The position numbers and the translations under genes were made by a program. From Pseudomonas viridiflava (lineage in GTDB: Bacteria > Pseudomonadota > Gammaproteobacteria > Pseudomonadales > Pseudomonadaceae), in the NCBI RefSeq assembly GCF_900580675.1, contig NZ_UTBG01000186.1:1-64000 (forward strand): 64,000 nucleotides of DNA, given 5' to 3'. Positions 43,678-52,337 of this stretch are shown here, one piece after another (the first letter of the stretch is position 1; each line of letters starts with the position of its first letter). The notes beneath the pieces were generated by a model. It had not been told where the DNA came from and did not search any database. It worked only from the letters and a program-made list of their open reading frames with translations.

Positions 43678-44901
43678 ATGGACATGCGCGCAGATGTGCT
43701 GATTGTCGGGGCCGGAATGGTCGGAAGCGCCCTGGCGCTGGCGTTGCAGGGCAGTGGCCTGCAAGTGCTGCTGCTCGACGGTAGCCCGCTGAGCGTCAAG
43801 CCGTTCGACCGCGAGGCGGCCTTCGAGCCGCGCGTCAGCGCCTTGTCGGCCGCCAGCCAGCGCATCCTGGAGCGTCTGGGCGTGTGGGACGGTGTCGTCT
43901 CGCGACGTGCCAGCCCGTATGGCGAGATGCAGGTGTGGGACGGCAGCGGTACCGGGCAGATCCACTTTTCGGCGGCCAGCGTGCATGCCGAAGTGCTCGG
44001 GCATATCGTCGAAAACCGTGTGGTCCAGGATGCCTTGCTCGACCGTTTGCACGACTGCGACCTCGGCCTTCTGGCCAATGCGCGCCTGGAGCAGATGCGT
44101 CGCTCCGGCGATGACTGGCTGCTGACCCTGGCCGATGGCCGCAAGCTGCGCGCGCCGCTGGTGGTGGCCGCTGATGGCGCTAATTCCGCCGTGCGCCGCC
44201 TGACCGGCACCGCGACCCGTGAATGGGATTACCTGCACAACGCCATCGTTACCAGCGTGCGCAGCAGCCAGCCACACCAGCGCACGGCGTGGCAGCGCTT
44301 TACCGATACCGGCCCGCTGGCGTTTTTGCCGCTGGTGCGCGATGGCCAGGAGGATTGGTGTTCAATCGTCTGGTCGACCACGCCGACGGAGTCCGAACGC
44401 TTGATGGCGCTGGACGAGGACAGCTTCTGCCGTGAGCTGGAGCGCGCGTTTGAAGGGCGCCTGGGCAATGTGGTCAGCGCCGACCCGCGCGTCTGCGTGC
44501 CGCTGCGCCAGCGCCATGCCAAGCGCTACGTGGCCGAGGGCCTGGCGTTGATTGGCGATGCTGCTCACGTGATTCACCCGTTGGCCGGGCAGGGCGTGAA
44601 CCTGGGCTTCCTTGACGCAGCCGTGCTCGCCGAGGTGCTGTTGGCCGCGACCGAACGTGGCGAACGCTTGGCGGATGTAAAGGTGCTGAGCCGATACGAG
44701 CGCCGGCGCATGCCCCACAACCTGGCGCTGATGGCCGCGATGGAAGGCTTTGAACGCTTGTTCCAGGCCGACCAGCTACCGCTGCGCTGGTTGCGTAATG
44801 CAGGCTTGAAACTGGTCGACCAGATGCCCGAAGCCAAGGCCGTGTTTGTGCGCCAGGCCCTCGGGCTGACCGGCGACCTGCCAGACCTCGCAAAGCCCTG
44901 A
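43678..44901 (+). CDS. ubiI: UbiH/UbiI/VisC family FAD hydroxylase (probable UbiI)
   Basis: A 407-residue FAD monooxygenase. It has LIVGAGMVGSALALALQ, LVVAADGANSAVRRLTG and LIGDAAHVIHPLAGQGVNLGFLDAAVLAEVL. In E. coli the gene after ubiH is ubiI (visC), which adds the C5 hydroxyl group. The same order here supports UbiI, though UbiF-like members of the family look alike. It starts 3 bp after the hotdog gene. Confidence 0.85.
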   Translation: MDMRADVLIVGAGMVGSALALALQGSGLQVLLLDGSPLSVKPFDREAAFEPRVSALSAASQRILERLGVWDGVVSRRASPYGEMQVWDGSGTGQIHFSAASVHAEVLGHIVENRVVQDALLDRLHDCDLGLLANARLEQMRRSGDDWLLTLADGRKLRAPLVVAADGANSAVRRLTGTATREWDYLHNAIVTSVRSSQPHQRTAWQRFTDTGPLAFLPLVRDGQEDWCSIVWSTTPTESERLMALDEDSFCRELERAFEGRLGNVVSADPRVCVPLRQRHAKRYVAEGLALIGDAAHVIHPLAGQGVNLGFLDAAVLAEVLLAATERGERLADVKVLSRYERRRMPHNLALMAAMEGFERLFQADQLPLRWLRNAGLKLVDQMPEAKAVFVRQALGLTGDLPDLAKP

Positions 44902-44916
44902 ATTGAAGTATGCCCA

Positions 44917-44945
44917 GTGTGGGAGGGGGGCTGCCCCCCGATGAG
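44917..44945. repeat. Single REP (solo), GAGGGGGG type
   Basis: AGTGTGGGAGGGGGG, CTGCCCCCCGAT: one REP hairpin without an inverted partner, just after the ubiI-like gene. It may stabilise the transcript end. Confidence 0.75.
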
Positions 44946-45023
44946 GCCAGCCCATCAGCGCAAACCCCAGCTATGCAACATCTGGTAACGCCTCCACCAA
45001 GCGCTACCAAATGTGAGTCCTTA

Positions 45024-45048
45024 TCATTTGCCCTCTTTTTGCAAATGA
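45024..45048. promoter_or_regulatory. 8-bp dyad before the iron ABC transporter, candidate Fur-type site
   Basis: TCATTTGC, nine bases, GCAAATGA, immediately before the binding-protein gene. GCAAATGA is a common half of Pseudomonas Fur boxes, but the full 19-bp box is not present, so this is a weak candidate. Confidence 0.35.
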
Positions 45049-45060
45049 GAGACCGCACCC

Positions 45061-46065
45061 ATGTTGGCACCCAAGCGCCTCCTGACTGCTCTGGCACTCA
45101 CCCTCATCGGCAGCACCACCGTGCAGGCAGCCGACGAAGTCGTGGTCTACTCCTCGCGCATCGACGAACTGATCAAGCCGGTGTTCGACGCCTACACGAA
45201 GAAAACCGGTGTGCAGGTGAAGTTCATTACCGACAAGGAAGCCCCGTTGATGCAGCGCATCAAGGCCGAGGGCGAGAACGCCACCGCCGACCTGCTGCTG
45301 ACCGTCGATGCCGGCAACCTCTGGCAGGCCGAGCAAATGGGCATCCTGCAGCCATTCACCTCGGCGGTGATCGACAAGAACATCCCCCTGCAATACCGCT
45401 CTTCCAACCACGCCTGGACCGGTTTGAGCCTGCGCGCGCGAACCATCGCCTATTCCACCGACCGGGTAAAACCGGGTGACCTCACCACGTACGAAGCCCT
45501 GGCCGACAAGCAGTGGGAAGGCCGCCTGTGCCTGCGTACGGCGAAGAAGGTCTACAACCAGTCGCTGACCGCCACCCTGATCGAAACTCACGGCGCGGCC
45601 AAGACCGAGGAAATCGTCAAGGGCTGGGTCAACAACCTGTCCACCGACGTGTTCTCCGACGACATCGCGGTGCTCGAAGCCATTAACGCCGGGCAGTGCG
45701 ACGTGGGCATCGTCAACACCTACTACTATGGCCGCCTGCACAAGCAGAAGCCGGACCTCGCGGTAAAGCTGTTCTGGCCGAACCAGGGCGACCGGGGTGT
45801 GCACGTGAACCTGTCGGGCATCGGCCTGACCCAACACGCGCCGCACCCGGAAGCAGCCAAGGCACTGGTGGAGTGGATGACCACACCTGAGGCGCAGAAG
45901 ATCTTTGCCGATGTGAACCAGGAATTCCCGGCCAACCCGGCGGTGCCGCCGTCGGCCGAAGTGGCGTCCTGGGGCAAGTTCGTGGCGGATACCTTGCCGG
46001 TTGAAGTGGCAGGCAAGCGCCAGGCTGAGGCGATTCGGTTGATGGATCGCGCCGGCTGGAACTGA
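45061..46065 (+). CDS. Ferric iron ABC transporter, periplasmic binding protein (FutA/FbpA type)
   Basis: A 334-residue periplasmic protein. The signal peptide ends near TVQAADE (about residue 22). The mature protein starts EVVVYSSRIDELIKPVFDAY and has TGLSLRARTIAYSTDRVKPGDL and the iron-binding region IVNTYYYGRLHKQ with its paired Tyr. It captures Fe(III) and hands it to the permease. The permease follows after a REP pair; no ATPase gene is next to it. Confidence 0.92.
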   Translation: MLAPKRLLTALALTLIGSTTVQAADEVVVYSSRIDELIKPVFDAYTKKTGVQVKFITDKEAPLMQRIKAEGENATADLLLTVDAGNLWQAEQMGILQPFTSAVIDKNIPLQYRSSNHAWTGLSLRARTIAYSTDRVKPGDLTTYEALADKQWEGRLCLRTAKKVYNQSLTATLIETHGAAKTEEIVKGWVNNLSTDVFSDDIAVLEAINAGQCDVGIVNTYYYGRLHKQKPDLAVKLFWPNQGDRGVHVNLSGIGLTQHAPHPEAAKALVEWMTTPEAQKIFADVNQEFPANPAVPPSAEVASWGKFVADTLPVEVAGKRQAEAIRLMDRAGWN

Positions 46066-46094
46066 CGCACCACCTTCAAATGTGTGAGCTGGCT

Positions 46095-46185
46095 TGTGTG
46101 GGAGCTGGCTTGCCTGCGATAGGATCAACGCGGTGTAACTGAGACACCGCGCTGCCTGCATCGCGGGCAAGCCCGGCTCCCACAC
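46095..46185. repeat. REP pair (REPIN) inside the iron transporter operon
   Basis: TGTGGGAGCTGGCTTGCC and an imperfect reverse copy (GGGCAAGCCCGGCTCCCACA). A partial duplicate of its left end (TGTGTGAGCTGGCTTG) lies just before it, at 46081. It separates the binding protein and permease genes, so it could tune their relative amounts. Confidence 0.88.
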
Positions 46186-46230
46186 TGTTTTGTGTCCACC
46201 TTAAATTTTTACACCCCGAGAACTCATCCC

Positions 46231-47847
46231 TTGGCCCACCCCGCCCAACGCCGCTGGTACCTGCCGGTCTTAACCGTCGCCGCCCTGGTGCTGCTGCCGC
46301 TGAGCGTGCTGTTGCTGTCCTGGCAAAGCATCGACGCGCAAATCTGGTCGCACCTGTGGGAAACCCAGATGCCGCGCCTGCTGGGCAACACGTTGACCCT
46401 GGTACTGGGCGTCGGCGTCGGCGTCACGCTGTTGGGCGTGAGCCTGGCCTGGCTGACCAGCCTCTGCGAGTTCCCCGGTCGGCGCTGGCTGGACTGGGCG
46501 CTGATGCTGCCCTTTGCGATTCCAGCCTACGTGCTGGCGTTCGTGTTCGTCGGCCTGCTGGACTTCGCCGGCCCGGTGCAAACGCTGCTGCGTGACTGGT
46601 TCGGCAGCGGCTTGCGCTTGCCGAGGGTGCGCTCCACCAGCGGCGTGGTCATCGTGTTGGTGCTGGTGTTCTACCCCTACGTCTACCTGCTGGCGCGTAG
46701 CGCATTCCTGGCCCAGGGCAAAGGCTTGATGGAGGCTGCGCGTGTACTCGGGCAATCGCCCTGGCAGGCCTTCTGGCGAGTGGCCCTGCCCATGGCGCGC
46801 CCGGCGATTGGCGCTGGCGTGGCCCTGGCGTTGATGGAGACCCTGGCGGATTTCGGCGCGGTCTCGGTGTTCAATTTCGATACCTTCACCACCGCCATTT
46901 ACAAGACCTGGTACGGCTTTTTCAGCCTGTCCAGCGCAGCCCAACTCGCCAGCCTGTTGCTGCTGGTGGTGATGCTCGTGCTGTACGGCGAACGGCGGGC
47001 CCGGGGGGCCAGCCGCCCCAGCAACGAGCGGCCTCGGGGCAAAGCCCTGTATCACCTGCGCGGATTCAAGGCGGCGGCGGCGAGTACCTGGTGTGGTTTG
47101 GTGTTCGCCTGCGCCTTTGTCATCCCGATGCTGCAGCTGGTGGCCTGGTTCTGGCAGCGCGGCCGGTTCGACCTGGATGAGCGCTATTCAGGCCTGATCA
47201 TGCACACGCTCTATCTGGGCGGCATCGCGGCGCTGATTACCGTCAGCGTGGCGCTGCTGCTGGCCTTCGCCAACCGCCTGGCGCCGACCCGTGCGATTCG
47301 CTCCGGCGTCAGCCTGGCCAACGTCGGCTATGCCTTGCCGGGCTCGGTGCTGGCGGTGTCGATCATGTTGGCGTTCAGCTACCTCGACCGCGAGTTGGTA
47401 GTGCCGCTGTCGGGTTGGCTGGGTGGCGCGGGCAAACCCTTGCTGCTGGGCAGCTTGTCGGCGCTGGTGCTGGCGTATCTGGTGCGTTTCCTGGCGGTGG
47501 CCTATGGGCCACTGGAAAACAGCCTGGCGCGAATCCGCCCGTCGTTGCCGGAAGCGGCGCGCAGTCTTGGGGTGAGCGGCCCACGACTGTTTTGCAAAGT
47601 GTATCTGCCGTTATTGCTGCCTGGCACCCTTAGCGCGGCGTTGCTGGTATTCGTTGACGTGCTCAAGGAAATGCCCGCGACCCTGCTGATGCGCCCGTTT
47701 GGCTGGGACACCCTGGCGGTGCGGATTTTTGAAATGACCAGCGAAGGGGAGTGGGCGCGTGCTTCTTTACCGGCCTTGACCCTCGTGTTGGTGGGCCTGC
47801 TGCCGGTCATCGGGCTGATCCGCCGCTCTGCCCGTCAAATCGGCTAG
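46231..47847 (+). CDS. Ferric iron ABC transporter permease (FbpB type)
   Basis: A 538-residue inner-membrane protein with two fused permease halves, each with about six helices. It carries EAA loops in both halves (MEAARVLGQSPWQAFWRVALPMARPA and LPEAARSLGVSGPRLFCKVYLPLLLPG), the FbpB/SfuB pattern. The start is uncertain: TTG at 46231 gives MAHPAQRRWYLP after CCCGAGAA, while a GTG at 46192, right at the REP, adds 13 residues with no clear ribosome site. The ATPase partner is not in the window. Confidence 0.88.
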   Translation: MAHPAQRRWYLPVLTVAALVLLPLSVLLLSWQSIDAQIWSHLWETQMPRLLGNTLTLVLGVGVGVTLLGVSLAWLTSLCEFPGRRWLDWALMLPFAIPAYVLAFVFVGLLDFAGPVQTLLRDWFGSGLRLPRVRSTSGVVIVLVLVFYPYVYLLARSAFLAQGKGLMEAARVLGQSPWQAFWRVALPMARPAIGAGVALALMETLADFGAVSVFNFDTFTTAIYKTWYGFFSLSSAAQLASLLLLVVMLVLYGERRARGASRPSNERPRGKALYHLRGFKAAAASTWCGLVFACAFVIPMLQLVAWFWQRGRFDLDERYSGLIMHTLYLGGIAALITVSVALLLAFANRLAPTRAIRSGVSLANVGYALPGSVLAVSIMLAFSYLDRELVVPLSGWLGGAGKPLLLGSLSALVLAYLVRFLAVAYGPLENSLARIRPSLPEAARSLGVSGPRLFCKVYLPLLLPGTLSAALLVFVDVLKEMPATLLMRPFGWDTLAVRIFEMTSEGEWARASLPALTLVLVGLLPVIGLIRRSARQIG

Positions 47848-48003
47848 GTGCCAGTCCTACGGCTTGAGGCTACAATGCGCGGCATTCGGTGCGGTCCGTC
47901 TTTCGGATCGAGTCGCTGGGCGTGGCTGCAGGCCTTGTAATTCAAGGCATTCAACGCGAACGGCTACGCTGCGCACCTTCGCCAAGCCCGGAAGGAGAAA
48001 CCC
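47848..48003. promoter_or_regulatory. Promoter region of gcvT
   Basis: 156 bp without a gene. I see TACAAT (about 47870) as a possible -10 box and GGAAGGAG as the gcvT ribosome site. I see no glycine riboswitch core. Confidence 0.3.
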
Positions 48004-49086
48004 ATGGGACAGCGTACGCCTCTGTATGACCTGCATCTCGCCCTCGGCGCGAAAATGGTCGATTTTGGCGGTTGGGATATGCCTCTGCACTACGGCTCGC
48101 AAGTTGAAGAGCACCATCAGGTGCGACGCGACTGCGGGGTGTTTGATGTATCTCACATGACCGTGATTGATGTCACCGGCCCCCAGGCCAAGGAATGGCT
48201 CCAGCACCTGCTGGCCAATGACGTCGATCGTTTGCATGGCTGCGGCCGTGCACTTTACAGCGCCATGCTCAACGAGCAGGGCGGCGTGGTGGACGACATG
48301 ATCGTCTACCGCACCGAGGCCGGTTACCGCCTGGTGGTCAACGCCGCCACCCGCGACCAGGACATGGCCTGGATGCAGGCGCAACTGGGCAACTTTCAAG
48401 CTCAGATGCACGAGCGTCCCGAGCTGGCCATGCTGGCCATTCAAGGACCCCACGCCCGGCAGAAGATCGCCGAACTGGTCACCCAATCGCGCGCCACGCT
48501 GATCCACCAGCTCAAGCCTTTTGAAGGCCAGGCCGACGGCGACTGGTTTATCGCCCGCACCGGTTACACCGGCGAAGACGGCTTGGAAATCGTGCTGCCC
48601 GCCGATCAGGCCCCCGGTTTCTTCAACGACCTGGTGGGCGCGGGGATTTCACCCATCGGCCTCGGCGCGCGCGATACCCTGCGCCTGGAAGCCGGGATGA
48701 ACCTGTACGGCCAGGATATTCACCCGGATGTTTCGCCGCTGGCGGCCAACATGGCCTGGAGCATTGCCTGGGAGCCGGCCGAGCGAGATTTCATCGGGCG
48801 CGCCGCGCTGCAAGCCGAACTGGCCGTGGGTGTGCAGTCCAAACTGGTCGGGCTGGTGCTGGAAGAACGCGGGGTTTTACGCGCTCACCAGGTGGTTCGT
48901 ATCGCCAATGTTGGCGAAGGAGAGATCACCAGTGGTAGCTTCTCTCCTACGCTGAGCAAATCCATTGCCCTGGCACGTGTACCGACGGCGACTGCCGACC
49001 GGGCCGAAGTGGAAATCCGCGGCAAGTGGTATCCGGTTCGAGTGGTCAAACCGACCTTCGTGCGCCATGGCAAAACCTTGATCTAA
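48004..49086 (+). CDS. gcvT: Glycine cleavage system T protein (aminomethyltransferase)
   Basis: A 360-residue enzyme that moves the methylene group from the lipoyl arm of H protein to tetrahydrofolate and frees ammonia. It has the motifs PLYDLHLALGAKMVDFGGWDMPLHYGSQVEEH, FDVSHM and IARTGYTGEDGLEIVLP, with the catalytic Asp in GARDTLRLEAGMNLYG. AAGGAG precedes the ATG. gcvH lies 51 bp after the stop. Confidence 0.96.
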   Translation: MGQRTPLYDLHLALGAKMVDFGGWDMPLHYGSQVEEHHQVRRDCGVFDVSHMTVIDVTGPQAKEWLQHLLANDVDRLHGCGRALYSAMLNEQGGVVDDMIVYRTEAGYRLVVNAATRDQDMAWMQAQLGNFQAQMHERPELAMLAIQGPHARQKIAELVTQSRATLIHQLKPFEGQADGDWFIARTGYTGEDGLEIVLPADQAPGFFNDLVGAGISPIGLGARDTLRLEAGMNLYGQDIHPDVSPLAANMAWSIAWEPAERDFIGRAALQAELAVGVQSKLVGLVLEERGVLRAHQVVRIANVGEGEITSGSFSPTLSKSIALARVPTATADRAEVEIRGKWYPVRVVKPTFVRHGKTLI

Positions 49087-49137
49087 CTATTCCGGCAGGC
49101 CAATGGCCGCTGACATTTCTTCTTGAGGACACAGACT

Positions 49138-49521
49138 ATGAGCGATATCCCTGCCGACCTGCGTTTTGCCGAAAGTCACGAATGGGCCCGTCTGGAAACT
49201 GACGGCACCGTAACCGTCGGCATTTCCGACCACGCCCAGGAAGCTTTGGGTGATGTGGTGTTTGTTGAATTGGCCGAAGTTGGCGCTACGTTTGAAGCAC
49301 AAGGCCAGGCGGGTGTGGTTGAGTCGGTGAAGGCCGCTTCGGACATCTACGCCCCGGTTGCTGGCGAAGTGATTGCGGTCAACGAGGAACTGAGCGGTAG
49401 CCCTGAGCTGCTGAACTCCGACCCCTATGGCGCGTGGATCTTCAAGCTCAAGCCAAGCAACCCGGCTGATCTGGAAAAATTGCTGGATGCTGCCGGTTAC
49501 AAGGCCGCCATCGGCGAGTAA
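49138..49521 (+). CDS. gcvH: Glycine cleavage system H protein
   Basis: A 127-residue carrier protein. The lipoylated Lys is in VESVKAASDIYAPVAGEV, and it starts MSDIPADLRFAESHEWARLE. The ATG at 49138 follows TTGAGGA. The expected third gene gcvP (glycine decarboxylase) is absent here; an unrelated aminotransferase follows beyond a REP pair. Confidence 0.97.
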   Translation: MSDIPADLRFAESHEWARLETDGTVTVGISDHAQEALGDVVFVELAEVGATFEAQGQAGVVESVKAASDIYAPVAGEVIAVNEELSGSPELLNSDPYGAWIFKLKPSNPADLEKLLDAAGYKAAIGE

Positions 49522-49533
49522 ACGCAAGAACCC

Positions 49534-49624
49534 TGTGGTAGGGGGCTTGCTCCCGATTGCGGTGTTTCAGTCCCTGAACAGGTGGCTGATCCACCGCCAT
49601 CGGGGGCAAGCCCCCTCCCACATT
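49534..49624. repeat. REP pair (REPIN), GGGGGCTTGCTCCCGAT type
   Basis: TGTGGTAGGGGGCTTGCTCC and its near reverse complement (GGGGGCAAGCCCCCTCCCACA) with a spacer. It lies between convergent gcvH and the aminotransferase gene. Confidence 0.9.
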
Positions 49625-49630
49625 AAGAGC

Positions 49631-50773
49631 TTAGCCCGCGCGCAATACCGCTTTAACCGCCGCTACCGACCGCTCTACATCCGCCTCCGTCATCGCCGTA
49701 AACATTGGCAACGACACGATCAAACGCCCAACACGCTCCGCCACCGGGAACATGCCTTCCTTGAACCCCTGTGCCCGATAAAGGCTCAGCAGGTGGATCG
49801 GCGGGTAGTGATAGCCAATGCCGACGCCGTGGGCCTGCATGTGCTCCATAAACGTGGCACGCGCCGGCAGGCCGTCCGGACGCTCCGGCAGCACCAGTTG
49901 GAACAGGTGCCAGTTGCTGTTTTCGAAGTCCGCCGGCGGCAGCTGCGCGCCGTATGTCTGTTCAAAATCACTGCCGAAGCACTTGAAGTAATGCCGCGCC
50001 AGGTTCTGGCGGTGGGCAGTGATTGTCTCGATATGCGCGAATTGCCCCAGGCCGATGGCGGCTGCGATGTCGGTCATGTTGAATTTACCGCCCAATACAT
50101 CCACATCCAGGCCGTCGAAGCCGGTACGCGTGACGCCTTGCAGCCGGTATTTTTCCGCCAGGCGCGCCTCTTCGGCATTGTTCAGCACCAGGCAACCGCC
50201 CTCGGAAGAGGTGATGTTCTTGTTGGCCTGAAAGCTGAACGATACGAAATCACCGGTCGCACCAATACGTTCGCCATCCCAGCTGGACCCCAGCGCCTGC
50301 GCGGCGTCTTCGATGATGCGCAGGTTGTACTTGTTGGCCAGTGCGTACAGCATCGGCATGTCCAACGGCAGGCCGGCCAGGTACACCGGAATGATCGCCT
50401 TGGTGCGCGGGGTGATTGCGGCTTCCACTTGGGCCAGGTCGATATTGCGCGTGACCGGGTCGATGTCGGCGAACACCGGCGTGGCGCCCACTTCCAGGAT
50501 CACATTGGCCGTGGCGACCCAGGAGATCGGCGTGGTGATCACTTCATCGCCCGGCCCGATACCGGCAATGCGCAAGGCAATCTCCATGGTGCACGTGCCC
50601 GAGTTGAACGTGCGCACTGGCCGGCCGCCGAAGTATTCTGACAACTGTGCCTCGAACGCCTGCACTTTCGGCCCGCTGGTGATCCAGCCCGAACGCAGTA
50701 CGTCACCGACTGCCGAGATGGTGGCTTCATCAATGACAGGTTTGGAAAACGGCAGAAAGGGCTGTTGGCTCAT
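49631..50773 (-). CDS. DegT/DnrJ/EryC1/StrS-type aminotransferase (ArnB-like)
   Basis: A 380-residue PLP enzyme of the sugar aminotransferase family. It has the start SKPVIDEATISAVGDVLRSGWITSGPKV, the PLP-lysine in SFSFQANKNITSSEGG, and LVLPERPDGL. Such enzymes add an amino group to a nucleotide-linked keto sugar for lipopolysaccharide, glycan or antibiotic synthesis; ArnB (Ara4N synthesis) is the closest well-known type by start and lysine motif. No other sugar gene is nearby, so the substrate is unknown. Confidence 0.85.
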   Translation of the reverse strand: MSQQPFLPFSKPVIDEATISAVGDVLRSGWITSGPKVQAFEAQLSEYFGGRPVRTFNSGTCTMEIALRIAGIGPGDEVITTPISWVATANVILEVGATPVFADIDPVTRNIDLAQVEAAITPRTKAIIPVYLAGLPLDMPMLYALANKYNLRIIEDAAQALGSSWDGERIGATGDFVSFSFQANKNITSSEGGCLVLNNAEEARLAEKYRLQGVTRTGFDGLDVDVLGGKFNMTDIAAAIGLGQFAHIETITAHRQNLARHYFKCFGSDFEQTYGAQLPPADFENSNWHLFQLVLPERPDGLPARATFMEHMQAHGVGIGYHYPPIHLLSLYRAQGFKEGMFPVAERVGRLIVSLPMFTAMTEADVERSVAAVKAVLRAG

Positions 50774-50891
50774 AACGACGAAGGCATCCGTTTCAGATTG
50801 GCGATGAGTAAGCGGGTATCAGTGCCGGCATGGTTGCACGGGTCGACTGAATATAGCCTGTCATGCGTGAATGAATCGTCGTGTTACACGC

Positions 50892-50922
50892 AAAAAAATG
50901 CCGCTTTTTCAGCGGCATTTTT
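50892..50922 (-). terminator. Bidirectional terminator
   Basis: AAAAAAATGCCGCT, four T, AGCGGCATTTTT. It works in both directions, ending the OmpW-like gene on the minus strand and any read-through from the plus strand. Confidence 0.92.
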
Positions 50923-50929
50923 CGGTTCG

Positions 50930-51601
50930 TCAGAAGGACAAGCGGGCCTCAAGGAACACGTTCTGCTCCTTGAGCTTGCCTTTGAGCTGCTCATCGCGGG
51001 CGTTTATCCGGTTAACGAAGGTGTTGTAGCCGGTTTCGATATCGCCCATATCCACGTAACGCCAGCCGGCGCCCACCGTAATCTTTTCGCTGACCTTGGC
51101 GTCCAGGCCCAGGCCCACGCTGTAAGTGAAATTGTTTTGGCGGTTGTTGGCGAAGCGACGGGTGTTATTGCTCTGATAACCCTTGGCATCGATTTGCGCC
51201 ACACCGACGCCAGCCATACCGTAAAACGACAGCCAATCATTGATCGGGATGTTTTTGTAACCGTTGAGCATCAAGCGCTGGCTGTCGACTTCCAGACGGT
51301 TGACGTTGGCATTGAAGGGCGCCCAGTAGGAATCGAATGTCGAGCTGTTTTTTGTGGTGTATTCCCCTTCCAGGCGCCAGCCATCAGCAAAGGCATAACC
51401 GACCGCAAACGATCCGGTGAATGCTTTATTGCTATCAGGCGCTTCGATCCGATTGTTGACGCGTGGGCTGGTCAACAGCGCGCTGGACAGATTCTGGCGG
51501 GCGCTGTTGAGCTTGGCCGAACCGTACCAGCCTTCTGCCTGTGCATAAGGTGTCGCAACGGCGACCAGCAAAAGAGCGGAAGACAGTTTTCGCATGTTCA
51601 T
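50930..51601 (-). CDS. Outer-membrane beta-barrel protein (OmpW/porin-like)
   Basis: A 223-residue outer-membrane protein. The signal peptide ends near AQA (residue 22), and the mature part starts EGWYGSAKLNSARQN with alternating beta strands such as SFAVGYAFADGWRLEGEYTTKN and KITVGAGWRYVDMGDIE; it ends in a Phe (VFLEARLSF). The size fits an eight-strand barrel of the Omp_b-brl superfamily. The ATG at 51601 follows AGGTGA; the second ATG two codons on is equally possible. Function unknown. Confidence 0.82.
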   Translation of the reverse strand: MNMRKLSSALLLVAVATPYAQAEGWYGSAKLNSARQNLSSALLTSPRVNNRIEAPDSNKAFTGSFAVGYAFADGWRLEGEYTTKNSSTFDSYWAPFNANVNRLEVDSQRLMLNGYKNIPINDWLSFYGMAGVGVAQIDAKGYQSNNTRRFANNRQNNFTYSVGLGLDAKVSEKITVGAGWRYVDMGDIETGYNTFVNRINARDEQLKGKLKEQNVFLEARLSF

Positions 51602-51887
51602 TGATTCACCTGATCTCTAAAGGGATAGATAGCTTGTTGCCGTTGCAAGGGGCAGCTCGATAGGAAAATTCTGGTTTTAAGGTCGAATCACTGACTTTGG
51701 TTTTGACGCGTCAGGGACGGCGAGCCGCTCAAGCGGATTCGATGCCTGAGGGTAAGGAGGTTTTTAGAGTGGGTAACCTGTAATAAATGACAGGTATTTA
51801 TATCTTTTTGCGATTAATTTTCAGCGTTCTTGCAGGCTGAAGATTAAGGGGGACGACTTTGAGTCGCGAAATTTTGAATGGGAATAA
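51602..51887. other. Intergenic region upstream of the barrel gene
   Basis: About 290 bp without a supported gene. It contains a dyad ACCTGT-8-ACAGGT (51776-51795) and an AAGGAGG ribosome site (51754-51760) followed eight bases later by a four-codon GTG ORF, which is too short to judge. The barrel promoter must lie here. Confidence 0.45.
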
Positions 51888-51921
51888 AAAAAATGCCAGT
51901 CAGCAAAACTGACTGGCATTT
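51888..51921 (-). terminator. Terminator after the DUF2388 gene
   Basis: AAATGCCAGTCAG, four A, CTGACTGGCATTT with an A-run (T-run on the minus strand). Confidence 0.9.
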
Positions 51922-51951
51922 CTGTAAAAAGCAGATTTAGGCTCCTGCGTT

Positions 51952-52269
51952 TTACTCGGAAGCAATGGCGTTTTTCGCCAGGATGGCGTTGGCCAGCTCC
52001 ATATCCGTGGCCTGCAGGCCAGGGTTGTCGGCACGGACTTTCTGCATTGCTGCTTCCAGGTACGGGCCGCGGATGCCGCCGTCGCTGGCAACAAAGCTGC
52101 CGGCGTCGTCTTGTGCGGCGACTACCAGTTTGTGGTCCTTGAAGGTCAGGTACGTCGAGCCGGTGGTGGCGCCCGACGAGATGACATTGCGCCAGAAGCT
52201 GTCGGCCATGGCTGAACCGACAGGGAGGGAAAGCACAGCAAGGGTTGCGACAGCATATTTGAGACGCAT
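51952..52269 (-). CDS. DUF2388 family small secreted protein
   Basis: A 105-residue protein with a signal peptide (MRLKYAVATLAVLSLPVGSAMA). The mature part FWRNVISSGATTGSTYLTFKDHKLVVAAQDDAGSFVASDG is the DUF2388 pattern, a family seen in Pseudomonas. The ATG at 52269 follows GGAGTCACCC; the frame is open upstream, but the sequence there is not family-like. Secreted, function unknown. Confidence 0.88.
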   Translation of the reverse strand: MRLKYAVATLAVLSLPVGSAMADSFWRNVISSGATTGSTYLTFKDHKLVVAAQDDAGSFVASDGGIRGPYLEAAMQKVRADNPGLQATDMELANAILAKNAIASE

Positions 52270-52337
52270 GATGGGTGACTCCGGGTGGGTTATCTGTACT
52301 TTATGATTGTCGTTGGCCCAGCCAAGTTCCCTACTGA

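Noticed and set aside
47848..48003. Glycine riboswitch upstream of gcvT
   Set aside because: I looked for the conserved core and saw none; the leader is short.
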